DNA of 64,000 nucleotides from Lacrimispora celerecrescens (GCF_000732605.1 NZ_JPME01000029.1:26645-90644), one strand, 5' to 3'; positions 8,615 through 17,214 are shown, counted from the first letter of the stretch. The notes: a model not told the origin generated them from the sequence alone. Made by a program: numbers and translations.

Positions 8615-9478
8615 TTACTCTTTAATCAGCCGATAAACCGCTTCATGTATCTTTTTAGCTATGTATGGATTGTTCATTGTATACAGGTGAATGCCATTGA
8701 CTCCATGCACAACAAGATCAACAATTTGATCAATTGCATAAGCAATGCCTGCATCACGCATTGCAACCGGATTATTTTCGTACCGGTTCATCATCGTAAT
8801 AAATTTTGAGGGCAGTTCTACGTGGCAGAGTGATACCATGCGTTCGATCTGCTTTTTATTAATTACCGGCATAATGCCTGCCTCAATGGGAACATGGATT
8901 CCCGCAAGGGAACAGCGCTCCTGAAATCGGTAAAGATAGTCATTATGAAAGAAAAGCTGTGTAATTAACTGATCCGCTCCTGAATCCACTTTTTTCTTTA
9001 AATTCCGGATGTCTTCAATGAGATTTTTTGATTCATTATGTCCTTCAGGATAGCAAGCCGCTGTTATGTCAAAATCTCCGTGCTCCTTAATAAATGCAAT
9101 CATATCACTGGCATAGGTAAAGTCGCCTTTGGACTGTTTGGGATCTAAAATATCTCCACGGAGCGCAAGGATATTTTCGATTCCGTTTTGCTTAAAAATA
9201 TCCAACTGAGAAAGCAAATCTTCTTTGGATAGGCCAGCACAAGTTAAATGAGCCAGACTTTCAATCTTATATTGATTCTTAATCGTGGATGCAATTTCAC
9301 AGGTTGCATGGCCGTTACCATTGCCGCCTGCTCCATAGGTTACGCTGATAAAGTCGGGATTTAATTCCTGCAAAGCGTTAAGGGTATTATAAATTGTTTG
9401 AATAGAGCCGTCTCTTTTGGGTGGAAAAACCTCAAAAGATAATGTTGCCTGATTTTTTAGTATATTAGATAGTTTCAT
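8615..9478 (-). CDS. metF: 5,10-methylenetetrahydrofolate reductase (MetF)
   Basis: A 287-residue TIM-barrel flavoprotein that reduces methylene-THF to methyl-THF for methionine synthesis. The hallmarks are LSFEVFPPK near the N terminus (catalytic Glu), FISVTYGAGG, HLTCAG and LALRGD, and QLFFHNDYLYRF in the second half. The length matches the bacterial MetF family. The start has only a weak site (TTGAGA) and overlaps a 28-codon frame (9465-9551), so translational coupling is possible. No S-box was seen upstream, unlike metK in this window. No methionine synthase gene is adjacent. Confidence 0.94.
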   Translation of the reverse strand: MKLSNILKNQATLSFEVFPPKRDGSIQTIYNTLNALQELNPDFISVTYGAGGNGNGHATCEIASTIKNQYKIESLAHLTCAGLSKEDLLSQLDIFKQNGIENILALRGDILDPKQSKGDFTYASDMIAFIKEHGDFDITAACYPEGHNESKNLIEDIRNLKKKVDSGADQLITQLFFHNDYLYRFQERCSLAGIHVPIEAGIMPVINKKQIERMVSLCHVELPSKFITMMNRYENNPVAMRDAGIAYAIDQIVDLVVHGVNGIHLYTMNNPYIAKKIHEAVYRLIKE

Positions 9479-9551
9479 TTCTCAACTGCCTTGCTTCTTG
9501 AACCATGTTTTCAAGACTGGGTTCATTTAAGTCTTCGCTGTCCCGGTTCAT
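9465..9551 (-). CDS. Possible 28-residue upstream ORF overlapping metF
   Basis: An ATG frame of 28 codons (MNRDSEDLNEPS... ending RQLRNETI) runs into the metF start and overlaps it by 14 bases. A GGAAGGG lies about 12 bases upstream. The peptide is highly charged and could be a coupling leader or the last remnant of a lost gene. I do not recognise it and cannot show that it is translated. Confidence 0.25.
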   Translation of the reverse strand: MNRDSEDLNEPSLENMVQEARQLRNETI

Positions 9552-9611
9552 GTAGCAAAAGCCCTTCCATTTATTTTACTTCAAATAATAACACAGGAAT
9601 GAGGTTATAAC

Positions 9612-9655
9612 GTAATAGAAAATAATTATAGGTACCTATAGGAAAAAACTATTAC
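9612..9655. repeat. Co-centred double dyad upstream of metF
   Basis: The 14-bp perfect palindrome TATAGGTACCTATA (9627-9640) lies exactly at the centre of a second inverted repeat, GTAATAG (9612-9618) and CTATTAC (9649-9655). It lies between the end of the AraC gene and metF, in the likely metF promoter region. It has no U-tract arrangement typical of a terminator and may be an operator. Confidence 0.5.
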
Positions 9656-9670
9656 ACGAAGGGCAAGAGT

Positions 9671-10579
9671 TTATAGGCTTGTATCGCGCACTATATTTTT
9701 TTCGGACAGTTTTTTTATGGAGGTGGCGTACTCCGAAGGGGTCATTCCGGTGAGATGCTTGAATTGCCTGGAGAAATAGTGAACCGAGGTATATCCCAGC
9801 TGATTGGCGATCTGGGTAAAATTAAGCTGCCGGTTCCTGATGAGCTGCTTGGCTGCATCAATTTTCATACAGTTAAAATATTCAATGACACCGGTGTTCC
9901 CCTTTTCAGAAAAAAGCTTTTTTAACTGGGAAGTGCTGATTAAATTATCACGGCTGATCTGGTCAATGGTCAGCTGGACACAGATGTTCTTTTCGAAATA
10001 ACAAAGGATAGTTTCATAGATGTCCTCTGCGGAAGGGGTGTCCTTAAGTGGAGTGGGAGCTTGCCGGGCTGAAAAGGAATGGCGGTACATTTGTATCAGG
10101 AACTGTTCCAGATAAATCTTTATCATCTGCTCTGCTGCAAAGGGCCCATGGTCCTTTCGTACCAGCACTTCCTGGTAAGGGTTGTCAAGCCTTCCCTCAA
10201 AGCACAGGCGTGCTTCTGCTATGATCCGTGCCAAAAGCTCCTGCTCTTCTTGCCCCACCTTTAAGATCTGCTCCTTAAAAAAGTCCATACGAGGTGATTG
10301 ACAGTCAAATCCGATGACCACAAGGTTGGGAGCAATGACTCCATTGGCCAGAACTCGGTGGAATTCATTGGGCTGATGGAAGATGACTTCTCCTTTTTGA
10401 AGCGTCAGCCGTTCATGGTCAGCCACCACATCCACTTCTCCCTTATCAACGCATAGCAGTTCCCAAAAGTTATGAGATTCTCCCGCAAATGTGAAGTCGC
10501 TCATATATTCAAAATAATGGATGCTGATTATCCGGTGTATTGTTACCTCTTCTGTTAATTCTGTGTACTTATATTTCAT
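9671..10579 (-). CDS. AraC-family transcriptional regulator, paralogue of 3015-3923
   Basis: 302 residues, the same length and domain order as the regulator at 3015-3923. A cupin-like sensor (GESHNFWELLCVDKG, HQPNEFHRV) is followed by a C-terminal AraC double helix-turn-helix (NQLGYTSVHYFSR, FKHLTGMTPSEY). The start follows a GGGGGGATT site. It is divergent from the sugar ABC transporter at 10813-14001 and is the natural candidate to activate it. The two paralogues flank the hexosamine-type cassette. This suggests a split regulon in which one controls intracellular conversion and the other uptake, but that is inference. The ligand is unknown. Confidence 0.9.
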   Translation of the reverse strand: MKYKYTELTEEVTIHRIISIHYFEYMSDFTFAGESHNFWELLCVDKGEVDVVADHERLTLQKGEVIFHQPNEFHRVLANGVIAPNLVVIGFDCQSPRMDFFKEQILKVGQEEQELLARIIAEARLCFEGRLDNPYQEVLVRKDHGPFAAEQMIKIYLEQFLIQMYRHSFSARQAPTPLKDTPSAEDIYETILCYFEKNICVQLTIDQISRDNLISTSQLKKLFSEKGNTGVIEYFNCMKIDAAKQLIRNRQLNFTQIANQLGYTSVHYFSRQFKHLTGMTPSEYATSIKKLSEKNIVRDTSL

Positions 10580-10632
10580 ACAATCCCCCCTGTTTTATAG
10601 ACTAGTTGCTTGCCTTTTCAAATACGGCATTG

Positions 10633-10753
10633 TGCAAATGGTATATAATTTACCTGTATTTTAACTTCTAATTATGAAAAAAGCAAATGATAAAAACCTA
10701 AATTGTTAAAAATGATGACCTTTTGTACAAAGCATTTTGCCTAAAAGTATAAT
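10633..10753 (+). promoter_or_regulatory. Control region of the 10813-14001 transporter operon
   Basis: The 233-base gap holds TGCAAAT (10633-10639), the same heptamer repeated before the 4092 operon, and a near copy GCAAATGA at 10683. It also has a -10 TATAAT (10748-10753). The best -35 is TTGTAC (10723) with an over-long 19-bp spacer, consistent with an activated promoter. Confidence 0.45.
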
Positions 10754-10812
10754 AATATAGACTCACCAAGAACATCTGACGGTAAAGTCGGATAACAGAG
10801 GGAGGTAAAATT

Positions 10813-12126
10813 ATGAAAAGACGTTTTATGGGTATTATGCTAAGTGCGGTCATGGCTGCCGGTCTTCTGGCAGGCTGTGCAGGAGGGGCTTCCACAGCTA
10901 CTACAGCAGAAACGACGGCTGGCGGAGCGGCCACTGATGCACCGAAGGAAACGGCTGCAGGCGGCGGGGAAGGACTTATTTACTGGTCCATGTGGGAGGC
11001 AACAGAGCCTCAGGGTCAGGCAATTCAGATGGCAATTGACAAGTTTACTGCAGATACAGGAGTGAAGGTTGATGTTCAGTTTAAGGGACGTACGGGAATC
11101 CGTGAAGGACTGCAGCCGGCTTTGGATGCGGGAACCAACATTGACTTATTTGACGAGGATATTGACCGTGTAAATACCACATGGGGACAGTATCTGATGG
11201 ATCTGGAGGATCTGGTAAAGACTTCCGGCTATGAAGCCAATGCCAATGCAGGCTTAATAAAGGCTTGCAGGGAAGTGGGAGAGGGAACATTAAAATCCAT
11301 TCCTTACCAGCCCAACGTATTCGCATTTTTCTATAATCAGACTATTTTCGATGAGGCAGGAATAAAGGAAGTACCAAAGACCTGGGAAGAGCTTGATGCA
11401 GCATGCCAGAAGATCAAGGATGCGGGCTATACTCCTATTACCTGTGATGACGCTTACATAACATCCATGTTTGGCTATCATATGTCCAGACTATTAGGCG
11501 AACAGGGAACAGAGGCTGTTGTAAAGGAAGGCAAGTGGGATGACCCGGCAGTTCTTAAAACCGCACAGGCCTATGAGGACTTTGCACAAAAAGGGTATTT
11601 TTCAGAAACCATTGCCTCTAATGTATGGCCTGCTGGACAGAACCAGGAACTTGCTATGGGAACGGCAGCTATGTATTTAAACGGCTCCTGGCTTCCGAAT
11701 GAAGTAAAGGATATGGCAGGAGAAGACTTTAAATGGGGTTGCTTCAGCTATCCTGCATTGGACGGCGGAAAGGATGGCACCAATGCCTCTAACTACGGCG
11801 CTCAGGTTCTGGCAATCAACAAGAATACTAAAAACGGAGAAAATGCATTTAAACTGATTGAATACATCACTCAGGGAGAATTTGACAAGAAAATGTCCGA
11901 GATGTCAATGGGTATTCCGGCAGATTCAAGGAATGCAGAATGGCCGGCACAGCTTGCCAGCGTGAAGCCGGTTATGGAGAGCTTAAGCGTGCGTTATCCT
12001 TGGGCAGCCGGAGCGGAAGCAAATGCAGATTTAACACCAATTATTAAGGAGAACTTTATGAAGCTTTGCGGTGGTTCTATTACAGCGACAGGGTTCGTAG
12101 ATGCTCTTAAAGCAGCGGGTAAATAA
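10813..12126 (+). CDS. Carbohydrate ABC transporter substrate-binding lipoprotein
   Basis: A 437-residue extracytoplasmic solute-binding protein of the carbohydrate family 1 type. The signal peptide ends in a lipobox (LLAGC, lipidated Cys22), followed by a Thr/Ala-rich linker and then the mature domain starting LIYWSMWEA. It starts after GAGGGAGGT. Two MalF/MalG-type permeases follow, and no ATPase gene is adjacent. Such systems usually share an MsiK/MsmX-type ATPase encoded elsewhere. The sugar is unknown. The paralogous AraC regulator and the nearby hexosamine cassette make an amino-sugar-containing oligosaccharide a reasonable guess, no more. Confidence 0.9.
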   Translation: MKRRFMGIMLSAVMAAGLLAGCAGGASTATTAETTAGGAATDAPKETAAGGGEGLIYWSMWEATEPQGQAIQMAIDKFTADTGVKVDVQFKGRTGIREGLQPALDAGTNIDLFDEDIDRVNTTWGQYLMDLEDLVKTSGYEANANAGLIKACREVGEGTLKSIPYQPNVFAFFYNQTIFDEAGIKEVPKTWEELDAACQKIKDAGYTPITCDDAYITSMFGYHMSRLLGEQGTEAVVKEGKWDDPAVLKTAQAYEDFAQKGYFSETIASNVWPAGQNQELAMGTAAMYLNGSWLPNEVKDMAGEDFKWGCFSYPALDGGKDGTNASNYGAQVLAINKNTKNGENAFKLIEYITQGEFDKKMSEMSMGIPADSRNAEWPAQLASVKPVMESLSVRYPWAAGAEANADLTPIIKENFMKLCGGSITATGFVDALKAAGK

Positions 12127-12147
12127 TCCAGATCAATAGATTTTTAT

Positions 12148-12173
12148 GGTGGCACCGCCCTGGCGGTGTCACC
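12148..12173 (+). other. Intercistronic hairpin between binding protein and permease genes
   Basis: GGTGGCACCGCC and GGCGGTGTCACC form a 12-bp stem with a tiny loop and no T-run. Such hairpins often stabilise the upstream binding-protein mRNA against 3' decay, giving an excess over the permeases. Confidence 0.6.
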
Positions 12174-12207
12174 CTGTGATTAAGGAAAGCCGGGGGAGGT
12201 ATTTAAC

Positions 12208-13113
12208 GTGAAGAAGAATAAGACAATGATTGCCGTATTTCTAACACCGGCAGTTTTAATGTTTGTCCTTGTATTCCTTTATCCCATACTCAGGACAATT
12301 TTAATGAGCTTCTTTAAAATTGAAGGAATCACGGATTCTATGACTAAGTGGCAGTTTACCGGATTTGCCAATTACAGCAAGCTTGCGTCCACCAGCTTAT
12401 TCCGCATTTCCATGTGGAATCTGTTCCGCATCTGGTTGATCGGCGGACTGGTTGTTATGTCTCTCGCTCTTTTGTTTGCGGTGATCCTCACCAGCGGGAT
12501 ACGCTTTAAAAGCTTTTTTAAAGCAATGATCTATCTTCCCAACGTAGTCAGTGCGGTCGCCCTTGCGACCATGTGGCTTCAGTATGTATACAGCCCTAAA
12601 TTCGGTCTCCTTAAAAATGTATTTTCCGCCATGGGACTTAAATACTTATCCAAAGTCCAGTGGCTTGATAATGATCATAAATTCATGGCCCTTCTGGTTG
12701 CCTACTGTTTTGGAATGGTAGGATATCACATGCTGATATTTGCAAGCGGAATTGAGCGGATCGGAGAGGACTACTATGAGGCAGCCACTCTGGATGGAGC
12801 AAATAAGGTAAACCAGTTCCGTTATATTACCCTTCCCTTGTTAAAAGGGGTATTCAAAACAAATATTACCATGTGGAGCGTTACATCGGTGGGATTTTTC
12901 GTCTGGTCCCAGCTGTTCTCAACGGTTACGGCGGATACCCAGACCATTACTCCCATGGTTTATATGTACATGATGATTTTTGGTGCCGGCAACAGCATGA
13001 CCGAGCGGAATGCAGGCCTTGGTGCGGCAATTGGTGTCCTCTTAAGCATCTGTGTGGTTGCTGTATTCCTGCTATGCAACAAACTGATAAAAGAGGATGA
13101 TCTAGAATTCTAA
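12208..13113 (+). CDS. Sugar ABC transporter permease (MalF type)
   Basis: A 301-residue inner-membrane permease with six predicted hydrophobic segments. The first (about residues 8-30) is preceded by a Lys-rich N terminus. The EAA loop reads YYEAATLDGANKVNQFRYITLP, which contacts the ATPase. The start codon is GTG, supported by GGGGGAGGT nine bases upstream; no nearby ATG fits. It is the first permease of the 10813 operon, separated from the binding protein by a stem-loop and from the second permease by 12 bases that hold AAGGAGGGG. Confidence 0.92.
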   Translation: MKKNKTMIAVFLTPAVLMFVLVFLYPILRTILMSFFKIEGITDSMTKWQFTGFANYSKLASTSLFRISMWNLFRIWLIGGLVVMSLALLFAVILTSGIRFKSFFKAMIYLPNVVSAVALATMWLQYVYSPKFGLLKNVFSAMGLKYLSKVQWLDNDHKFMALLVAYCFGMVGYHMLIFASGIERIGEDYYEAATLDGANKVNQFRYITLPLLKGVFKTNITMWSVTSVGFFVWSQLFSTVTADTQTITPMVYMYMMIFGAGNSMTERNAGLGAAIGVLLSICVVAVFLLCNKLIKEDDLEF

Positions 13114-13125
13114 GGAGGGGAATCT

Positions 13126-14001
13126 ATGGCTAAAAAGAGAGGGTTTATGGAGCCATTCAACTGGAAAAGAGAGCTTAGGCTTTTTCCGGGATATCTGCTC
13201 CTTAGTGTTTGGATATTATTTACCATTGTATTGTTAGGCTGGGTGGTAGCTGCCAGCTTTTCTACGACAAAGGCCATCTTTTCAGGCCATGTCTTATCCC
13301 AGGGAATTCATTTTGAAAACTATGCAAAGGCCTGGAACAATTCCAATGTGTCCGCTATTTTCTTTAATTCCCTGATGTATTCCGTTATATCATGTACGCT
13401 TCTCGTTTTGATTTGTGCGCCTGCTGCGTACGTATTGTCCCGATTTCGCTTTGCAGGGAATAAAATGATCCAGACCAGTCTCGTTTCTGCCATGGGAGTG
13501 CCTGTGGTCATGATCGTTCTTCCCTTATTCAGCCTGATCGCCGGTATGAATGTGTTAAACAACTACATTGCAAATAAGGCAGTGCTCATATTTCTTTATG
13601 TGGGGATCAATGTTCCTTATACAACGATTTTTCTGCTCACATTTTTTGCCAATATCTCCAGGGCATACGAAGAAGCGGCTGCCATTGACGGCTGTCCTCC
13701 CATGAGAGCTTTCTGGCTGATCATGTTCCCCATGGCTCAGTCCGGGATTATAACGGTAACTATATTCAATTTTATTAATATATGGAATGAGTATTTTATT
13801 TCCCTGATTTTCGCCAACTCCGACAGGGTGCGGCCGGTTGCAGTAGGACTTTATTCCATGATTAATTCCATGAAATATACAGGAGACTGGTCAGGGATGT
13901 TTGCATCTGTTATCATCGTATTTCTTCCTACCTTTATCCTTTATATCTTTTTATCGGAGAAGATCATTGCCGGTATTACCGGGGGCGGAGTCAAAGGCTG
14001 A
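13126..14001 (+). CDS. Sugar ABC transporter permease (MalG type)
   Basis: A 291-residue permease with six membrane segments and a typical MalG-type EAA loop (YEEAAAIDGCPPMRAFW). It ends with the GGGVKG tail common to this subfamily. It pairs with the permease at 12208 and the lipoprotein at 10813. No nucleotide-binding subunit follows; the operon ends at the large hairpin at 14021-14110. Confidence 0.92.
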   Translation: MAKKRGFMEPFNWKRELRLFPGYLLLSVWILFTIVLLGWVVAASFSTTKAIFSGHVLSQGIHFENYAKAWNNSNVSAIFFNSLMYSVISCTLLVLICAPAAYVLSRFRFAGNKMIQTSLVSAMGVPVVMIVLPLFSLIAGMNVLNNYIANKAVLIFLYVGINVPYTTIFLLTFFANISRAYEEAAAIDGCPPMRAFWLIMFPMAQSGIITVTIFNFINIWNEYFISLIFANSDRVRPVAVGLYSMINSMKYTGDWSGMFASVIIVFLPTFILYIFLSEKIIAGITGGGVKG

Positions 14002-14020
14002 TCGCTTTGATGGAAAAATA

Positions 14021-14110
14021 AAAAACCTCCTGCTTTATGCGGGACTGCGAGACAATCCATTTACCGGAGGAATGTTTCTTTCGCAGCCCAAGAAAGGCAG
14101 GAGGTTTTTA
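14021..14110. terminator. Long bidirectional terminator hairpin
   Basis: AAAAAACCTCCTGCTT and AAGGCAGGAGGTTTTT are the outer arms. The interior continues the dyad (GGGACTGCGAGA with TCTTTCGCAGCCC), giving a long imperfect hairpin of about 90 bases between convergent genes. A/T tracts on both sides suit termination from either direction. Confidence 0.8.
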
Positions 14111-14115
14111 AGTTA

Positions 14116-15501
14116 TTATTTATCTACGACAGGAATCGGAGTTTCGTCTCTTTCGTCTAAGTGGTTTAAGTAATATTTGGTATCCTTTGCTACTACACCC
14201 GATAGAAGCAGCACAGCCACAAGATTGGGAATCGCCATCAGCGCGTTTAGGATGTCTGAAATAGTCCACACCAGATCCAGGGACAGCACGGGGCCGACAA
14301 CTACGATTGACACGAAGATGATTTTATAGGGCAGCATCCCCTTGGCGCCGAATAAGTACTCGCAGCAGCGCTCTCCGTAATAAGACCAGCCAAGAATGGT
14401 GGAGTAAGCAAAGGTGATAATGCCAACTACCAGGATCACCGGCCCAAGGACTGGAATCTGACTGAAAGCAGCGGTGGTCATCTGGCCGCCGTTTTGAATC
14501 ATATCCATGTTAATGTCCGGGTTTTTCATTATGGTCGAAACCAGAACCAAACCGGTCATAAGGCAGACGACAACCGTATCCCAGAAGGTACCGGTTGAGG
14601 AAACCAGCGCTTGGCGCACCGGATTGCGTGTCTGTGCAGCCGAAGCGACTAACGGTGCAGAACCCATACCGGACTCATTGGAAAACAAGCCGCGGGCAAT
14701 ACCGTACTGCATGGCAAGCATAATGCCTCGGCCAACCAGGCCGCCTGCGACCGCACCGGGGTGAAAGGCAAGAGTTATAATCGCCTTCAGCGCAGGAATG
14801 ATAAAATCAGCATTGATACTAAGGATGATCAGACAGCCTGCCACATAGAATGCAGCCATAAATGGTACAAGCTTTTCGCACACCGTTGCGATGGACTTGA
14901 TACCGCCGATAATAACTACAGCAGTAATCGTGCCGAATACAAGGCCGATCGCAATGCGTGGAATCGGAAGAGGTACGTTGTTTTCAATAATCTCAGCAAT
15001 GGCGTTGATCTGAGTTCCGCTTCCAATGCCAAAGGAAGCAAACAGGGCGAACAGTGCAAAGAGTACGCCCAGCCACTTTAAGCCCAGTGCGCGCTCCAGC
15101 GCATACATGGCCCCTCCTTGCATTCGTCCATCCTTCGTCTGCACACGATATTTAACTGCAATCAGGGACTCAGAATATTTGGTAGCAATGCCGAATACAC
15201 CGGTCAGCCAGCACCAGAGAACTGCGCCCGGACCGCCTAAGAACACTGCTGTACCAACCCCCACAATATTGCCGGTGCCGATGGTAGAGGCAAGGGCAGT
15301 AGTCAGCGCTTGAAACTGGCTGACCTCACCTGGTGAATCAGGGTCTTTTGTTACGGAAAGTTTAATGGCTGTAAAGGTTTTGCGTTGGATAAAGCCTGTG
15401 CGTACGGTCAAAAATAGGTGAGTGCCAAACAGAAGTACAATCATGGGTAACCCCCAAATTGCTGAGTCCAGCTTGTTGAAAAGTTCAATAACTGTTTGCA
15501 T
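14116..15501 (-). CDS. Sodium:alanine/glycine symporter (AGCS family)
   Basis: A 461-residue multi-pass membrane transporter. AGCS family blocks are clear: TALASTIGTGNIVGVGTAV near residue 75, GGPGAVLW, GRMQGGAMYALE, NESGMGSAP and WSYYGERC near the C terminus. Members import alanine or glycine with Na+. The upstream glycine riboswitch with its terminator strongly suggests that this one handles glycine. The start has AAGGAAGGG upstream. It is a single-gene unit sharing the long bidirectional terminator at 14021-14110. Confidence 0.93.
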   Translation of the reverse strand: MQTVIELFNKLDSAIWGLPMIVLLFGTHLFLTVRTGFIQRKTFTAIKLSVTKDPDSPGEVSQFQALTTALASTIGTGNIVGVGTAVFLGGPGAVLWCWLTGVFGIATKYSESLIAVKYRVQTKDGRMQGGAMYALERALGLKWLGVLFALFALFASFGIGSGTQINAIAEIIENNVPLPIPRIAIGLVFGTITAVVIIGGIKSIATVCEKLVPFMAAFYVAGCLIILSINADFIIPALKAIITLAFHPGAVAGGLVGRGIMLAMQYGIARGLFSNESGMGSAPLVASAAQTRNPVRQALVSSTGTFWDTVVVCLMTGLVLVSTIMKNPDINMDMIQNGGQMTTAAFSQIPVLGPVILVVGIITFAYSTILGWSYYGERCCEYLFGAKGMLPYKIIFVSIVVVGPVLSLDLVWTISDILNALMAIPNLVAVLLLSGVVAKDTKYYLNHLDERDETPIPVVDK

Positions 15502-15532
15502 TGTTTTCTACTTCCCTTCCTTCATATTTTTT

Positions 15533-15570
15533 AATAAAAAAAGAGTGGGATATACTCCCACTCACAAAAA
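15533..15570 (-). terminator. Expression-platform terminator of the glycine riboswitch
   Basis: Read leftward, GAGTGGGA, a short loop and TCCCACTC are followed by CTTTTTTT. It sits between the aptamer and the symporter gene, so glycine would decide read-through. Confidence 0.85.
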
Positions 15571-15610
15571 ACAGAGATCATGCGATATTCCAAAAAGAAA
15601 GTGAAAAAAT

Positions 15611-15740
15611 CGCCTCTGTCCTTTTGCCTGAGAGTTTCGCGCCTAAGCGCTTGCCCCTTCGGCCCCTGCGTGGTAGCAGATGTCTCCAGAGTGCCATCCG
15701 TCCACGGTCTGCACTGGGCGCATTCCGGAGATTTCATATG
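15611..15740 (-). ncRNA. Glycine riboswitch
   Basis: On the minus strand the conserved core is clear: GCCGAAGGGGCAA, then AACTCTCAGGCAAAAGGACAGAG. The closing stem is CTCTG/CAGAG (about 15687-15691 with 15613-15618). Only one full aptamer is present. The bases upstream (CTCCGGAATGCGCCC..., to about 15740) may form the partial ghost stem seen in singlet glycine riboswitches. It controls the AGCS symporter at 14116 through the terminator at 15533-15570. The rest of the 320-base gap, toward 15822, holds no gene I can support. Confidence 0.93.
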
Positions 15741-15822
15741 GCGAATATTTAAAGAATGGTGTAATTATACATTATGGATTAAAATTTTGCAAGAACTTTA
15801 TCCATGATCTACGACCATTCAC

Positions 15823-16641
15823 TTATAGCTTTAACCTTCTTTTAACATATTCAATACTTTCCAGATACTCTTTTTCCGAATGCAGATGCTCGATAATCAT
15901 CGGCATATCCGAGTTGTATTTATCCGCAAGTTTTGCATATTTTTCCAGATTCATTATGCCGCCGCCGCATTCGGTTTCCCTGTACATCATCGTGAAATCC
16001 TGCTCAAGCAGGACATCTTTTATATGGCAGCTCTTCATGTATTTGCCAAGTTTATCAAAGGCTTCTTCCATAAACTCCTCATTGAAGAAATACCTGTAAG
16101 GTGTGGTGATCCAGTTAAAGATGTCCATATGTACGGCAAAGCGATCTCTTCCGACGTCTTCAATCAGATGCAGATATTCATCAGGTCCTGTCGGATACAT
16201 CCATGGCATCGGCTCTATGGTATAGTAAGTGTTTTGTGGATTTGCCGCATCGATGATTGTCTGGATGCTTTTTACTGCTTTTTTCCAGGTTTCTTTTGTA
16301 AAGTTTTCTCTATAAGCACCGTCCCAGCGTTCACCTGCTGAACCGACTACATTGACAGCACAGTTAGCACCAATTGAATCCGCCAGTTTAAGCTGCCCTA
16401 TGGCATAATCCATGGCGTCCTTTCTTACATCGTCAAATGGCGATATCGGGTTTCTCCAAACCCCAACTTCCGCAATCAGTAAATCGTGTTCTTTGGCAGC
16501 TTTTACATAGCTTTGTACCAGGTCTTCCCCCTGCCTGTAATTGATTGGAAAGTTTACACACTTACAACCGGCTAAAACGTTTCTCTCCGCCCATTCTGCC
16601 GGCGAAGAGTGTTCTAATGCTGCTGATAAGCCTATTCGCAT
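15823..16641 (-). CDS. Sugar phosphate isomerase/epimerase-like TIM-barrel protein
   Basis: A 272-residue xylose-isomerase-like (AP endonuclease 2 superfamily) TIM barrel. Likely metal-ligand strands are YTIEPMPWM (Glu), FAVHMDIFNW (His/Asp), KSCHIKDV (His) and MIIEHL (Glu near the C terminus). This fold includes epimerases, isomerases, dehydratases and 3-keto-glycoside lyases, so the reaction is open. It is the last gene of a leftward operon after VOC, Gfo/Idh and SDR genes, and starts after TCAGGAGGT. In that company it may isomerise, or eliminate from, an oxidised sugar produced by the Gfo/Idh enzyme. The substrate is unknown. Confidence 0.8.
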   Translation of the reverse strand: MRIGLSAALEHSSPAEWAERNVLAGCKCVNFPINYRQGEDLVQSYVKAAKEHDLLIAEVGVWRNPISPFDDVRKDAMDYAIGQLKLADSIGANCAVNVVGSAGERWDGAYRENFTKETWKKAVKSIQTIIDAANPQNTYYTIEPMPWMYPTGPDEYLHLIEDVGRDRFAVHMDIFNWITTPYRYFFNEEFMEEAFDKLGKYMKSCHIKDVLLEQDFTMMYRETECGGGIMNLEKYAKLADKYNSDMPMIIEHLHSEKEYLESIEYVKRRLKL

Positions 16642-16684
16642 AATCTAACCTCCTGAATATTTTTAAACCGGACTCATTTGCAGA

Positions 16685-17152
16685 TTACTTTTTGTAGCTT
16701 TCCAGCAATTCTATGATGCACTTTAAGTCTTTCTCACCGTTCATATAGTTATATTCGCCCGATCCGTCTCCATATATGCCGTGCTGTTCTAAGCTTAACC
16801 CGAAAGCCTCGCACTGGGCAATTGCTTCTTTGGAATCGTTCACCTGGAAAGCTACGTGATGGATGCCTTCGCCTTTTTCATTCAAGTAATTTCTCCATGT
16901 GGAGGGTGCCTCGCCAGGCTGAATCAGTTCCAGCTGAAGACCGGGGCCGACATCAAAGAATGCCATGAGGCAGCTTGCATCGGGCGCTGGCTCACCTTTA
17001 TAGGTTGTTCTGGTTATGGAATACTCACCGACAGGCACGGTCGGAGGTACTTCTACTCCTAAAAACTGTGCCCATTTTACCTTTGTTACTTCAACATCTT
17101 TAACGATAAAACCTACTTGTGCGACTAAGTTTGTTCCTACTACTCCACTCAT
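16685..17152 (-). CDS. VOC-family (glyoxalase/bleomycin-resistance fold) protein
   Basis: A 155-residue vicinal-oxygen-chelate protein with two beta-alpha-beta-beta-beta modules. Candidate metal ligands are Gln in VAQVGFIVKD, Glu in LQLELIQPGE, His in GIHHVAF and Glu in CIIELLE, a Q/E/H/E set. Family members include glyoxalase I, methylmalonyl-CoA epimerase and ring-cleavage dioxygenases. It resembles the second VOC gene of the same operon (22479-22931), so the pair may have arisen by duplication. It is preceded by AAAGGAG. The reaction is unknown; an isomerase or epimerase step on a keto-sugar or derived acid is possible. Confidence 0.85.
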   Translation of the reverse strand: MSGVVGTNLVAQVGFIVKDVEVTKVKWAQFLGVEVPPTVPVGEYSITRTTYKGEPAPDASCLMAFFDVGPGLQLELIQPGEAPSTWRNYLNEKGEGIHHVAFQVNDSKEAIAQCEAFGLSLEQHGIYGDGSGEYNYMNGEKDLKCIIELLESYKK

Positions 17153-17214
17153 GATTTTCTCCTTTAATTTAAAATATTGTTGTTTAGCGTATTAATGATT
17201 ATGACGCCTGTATT

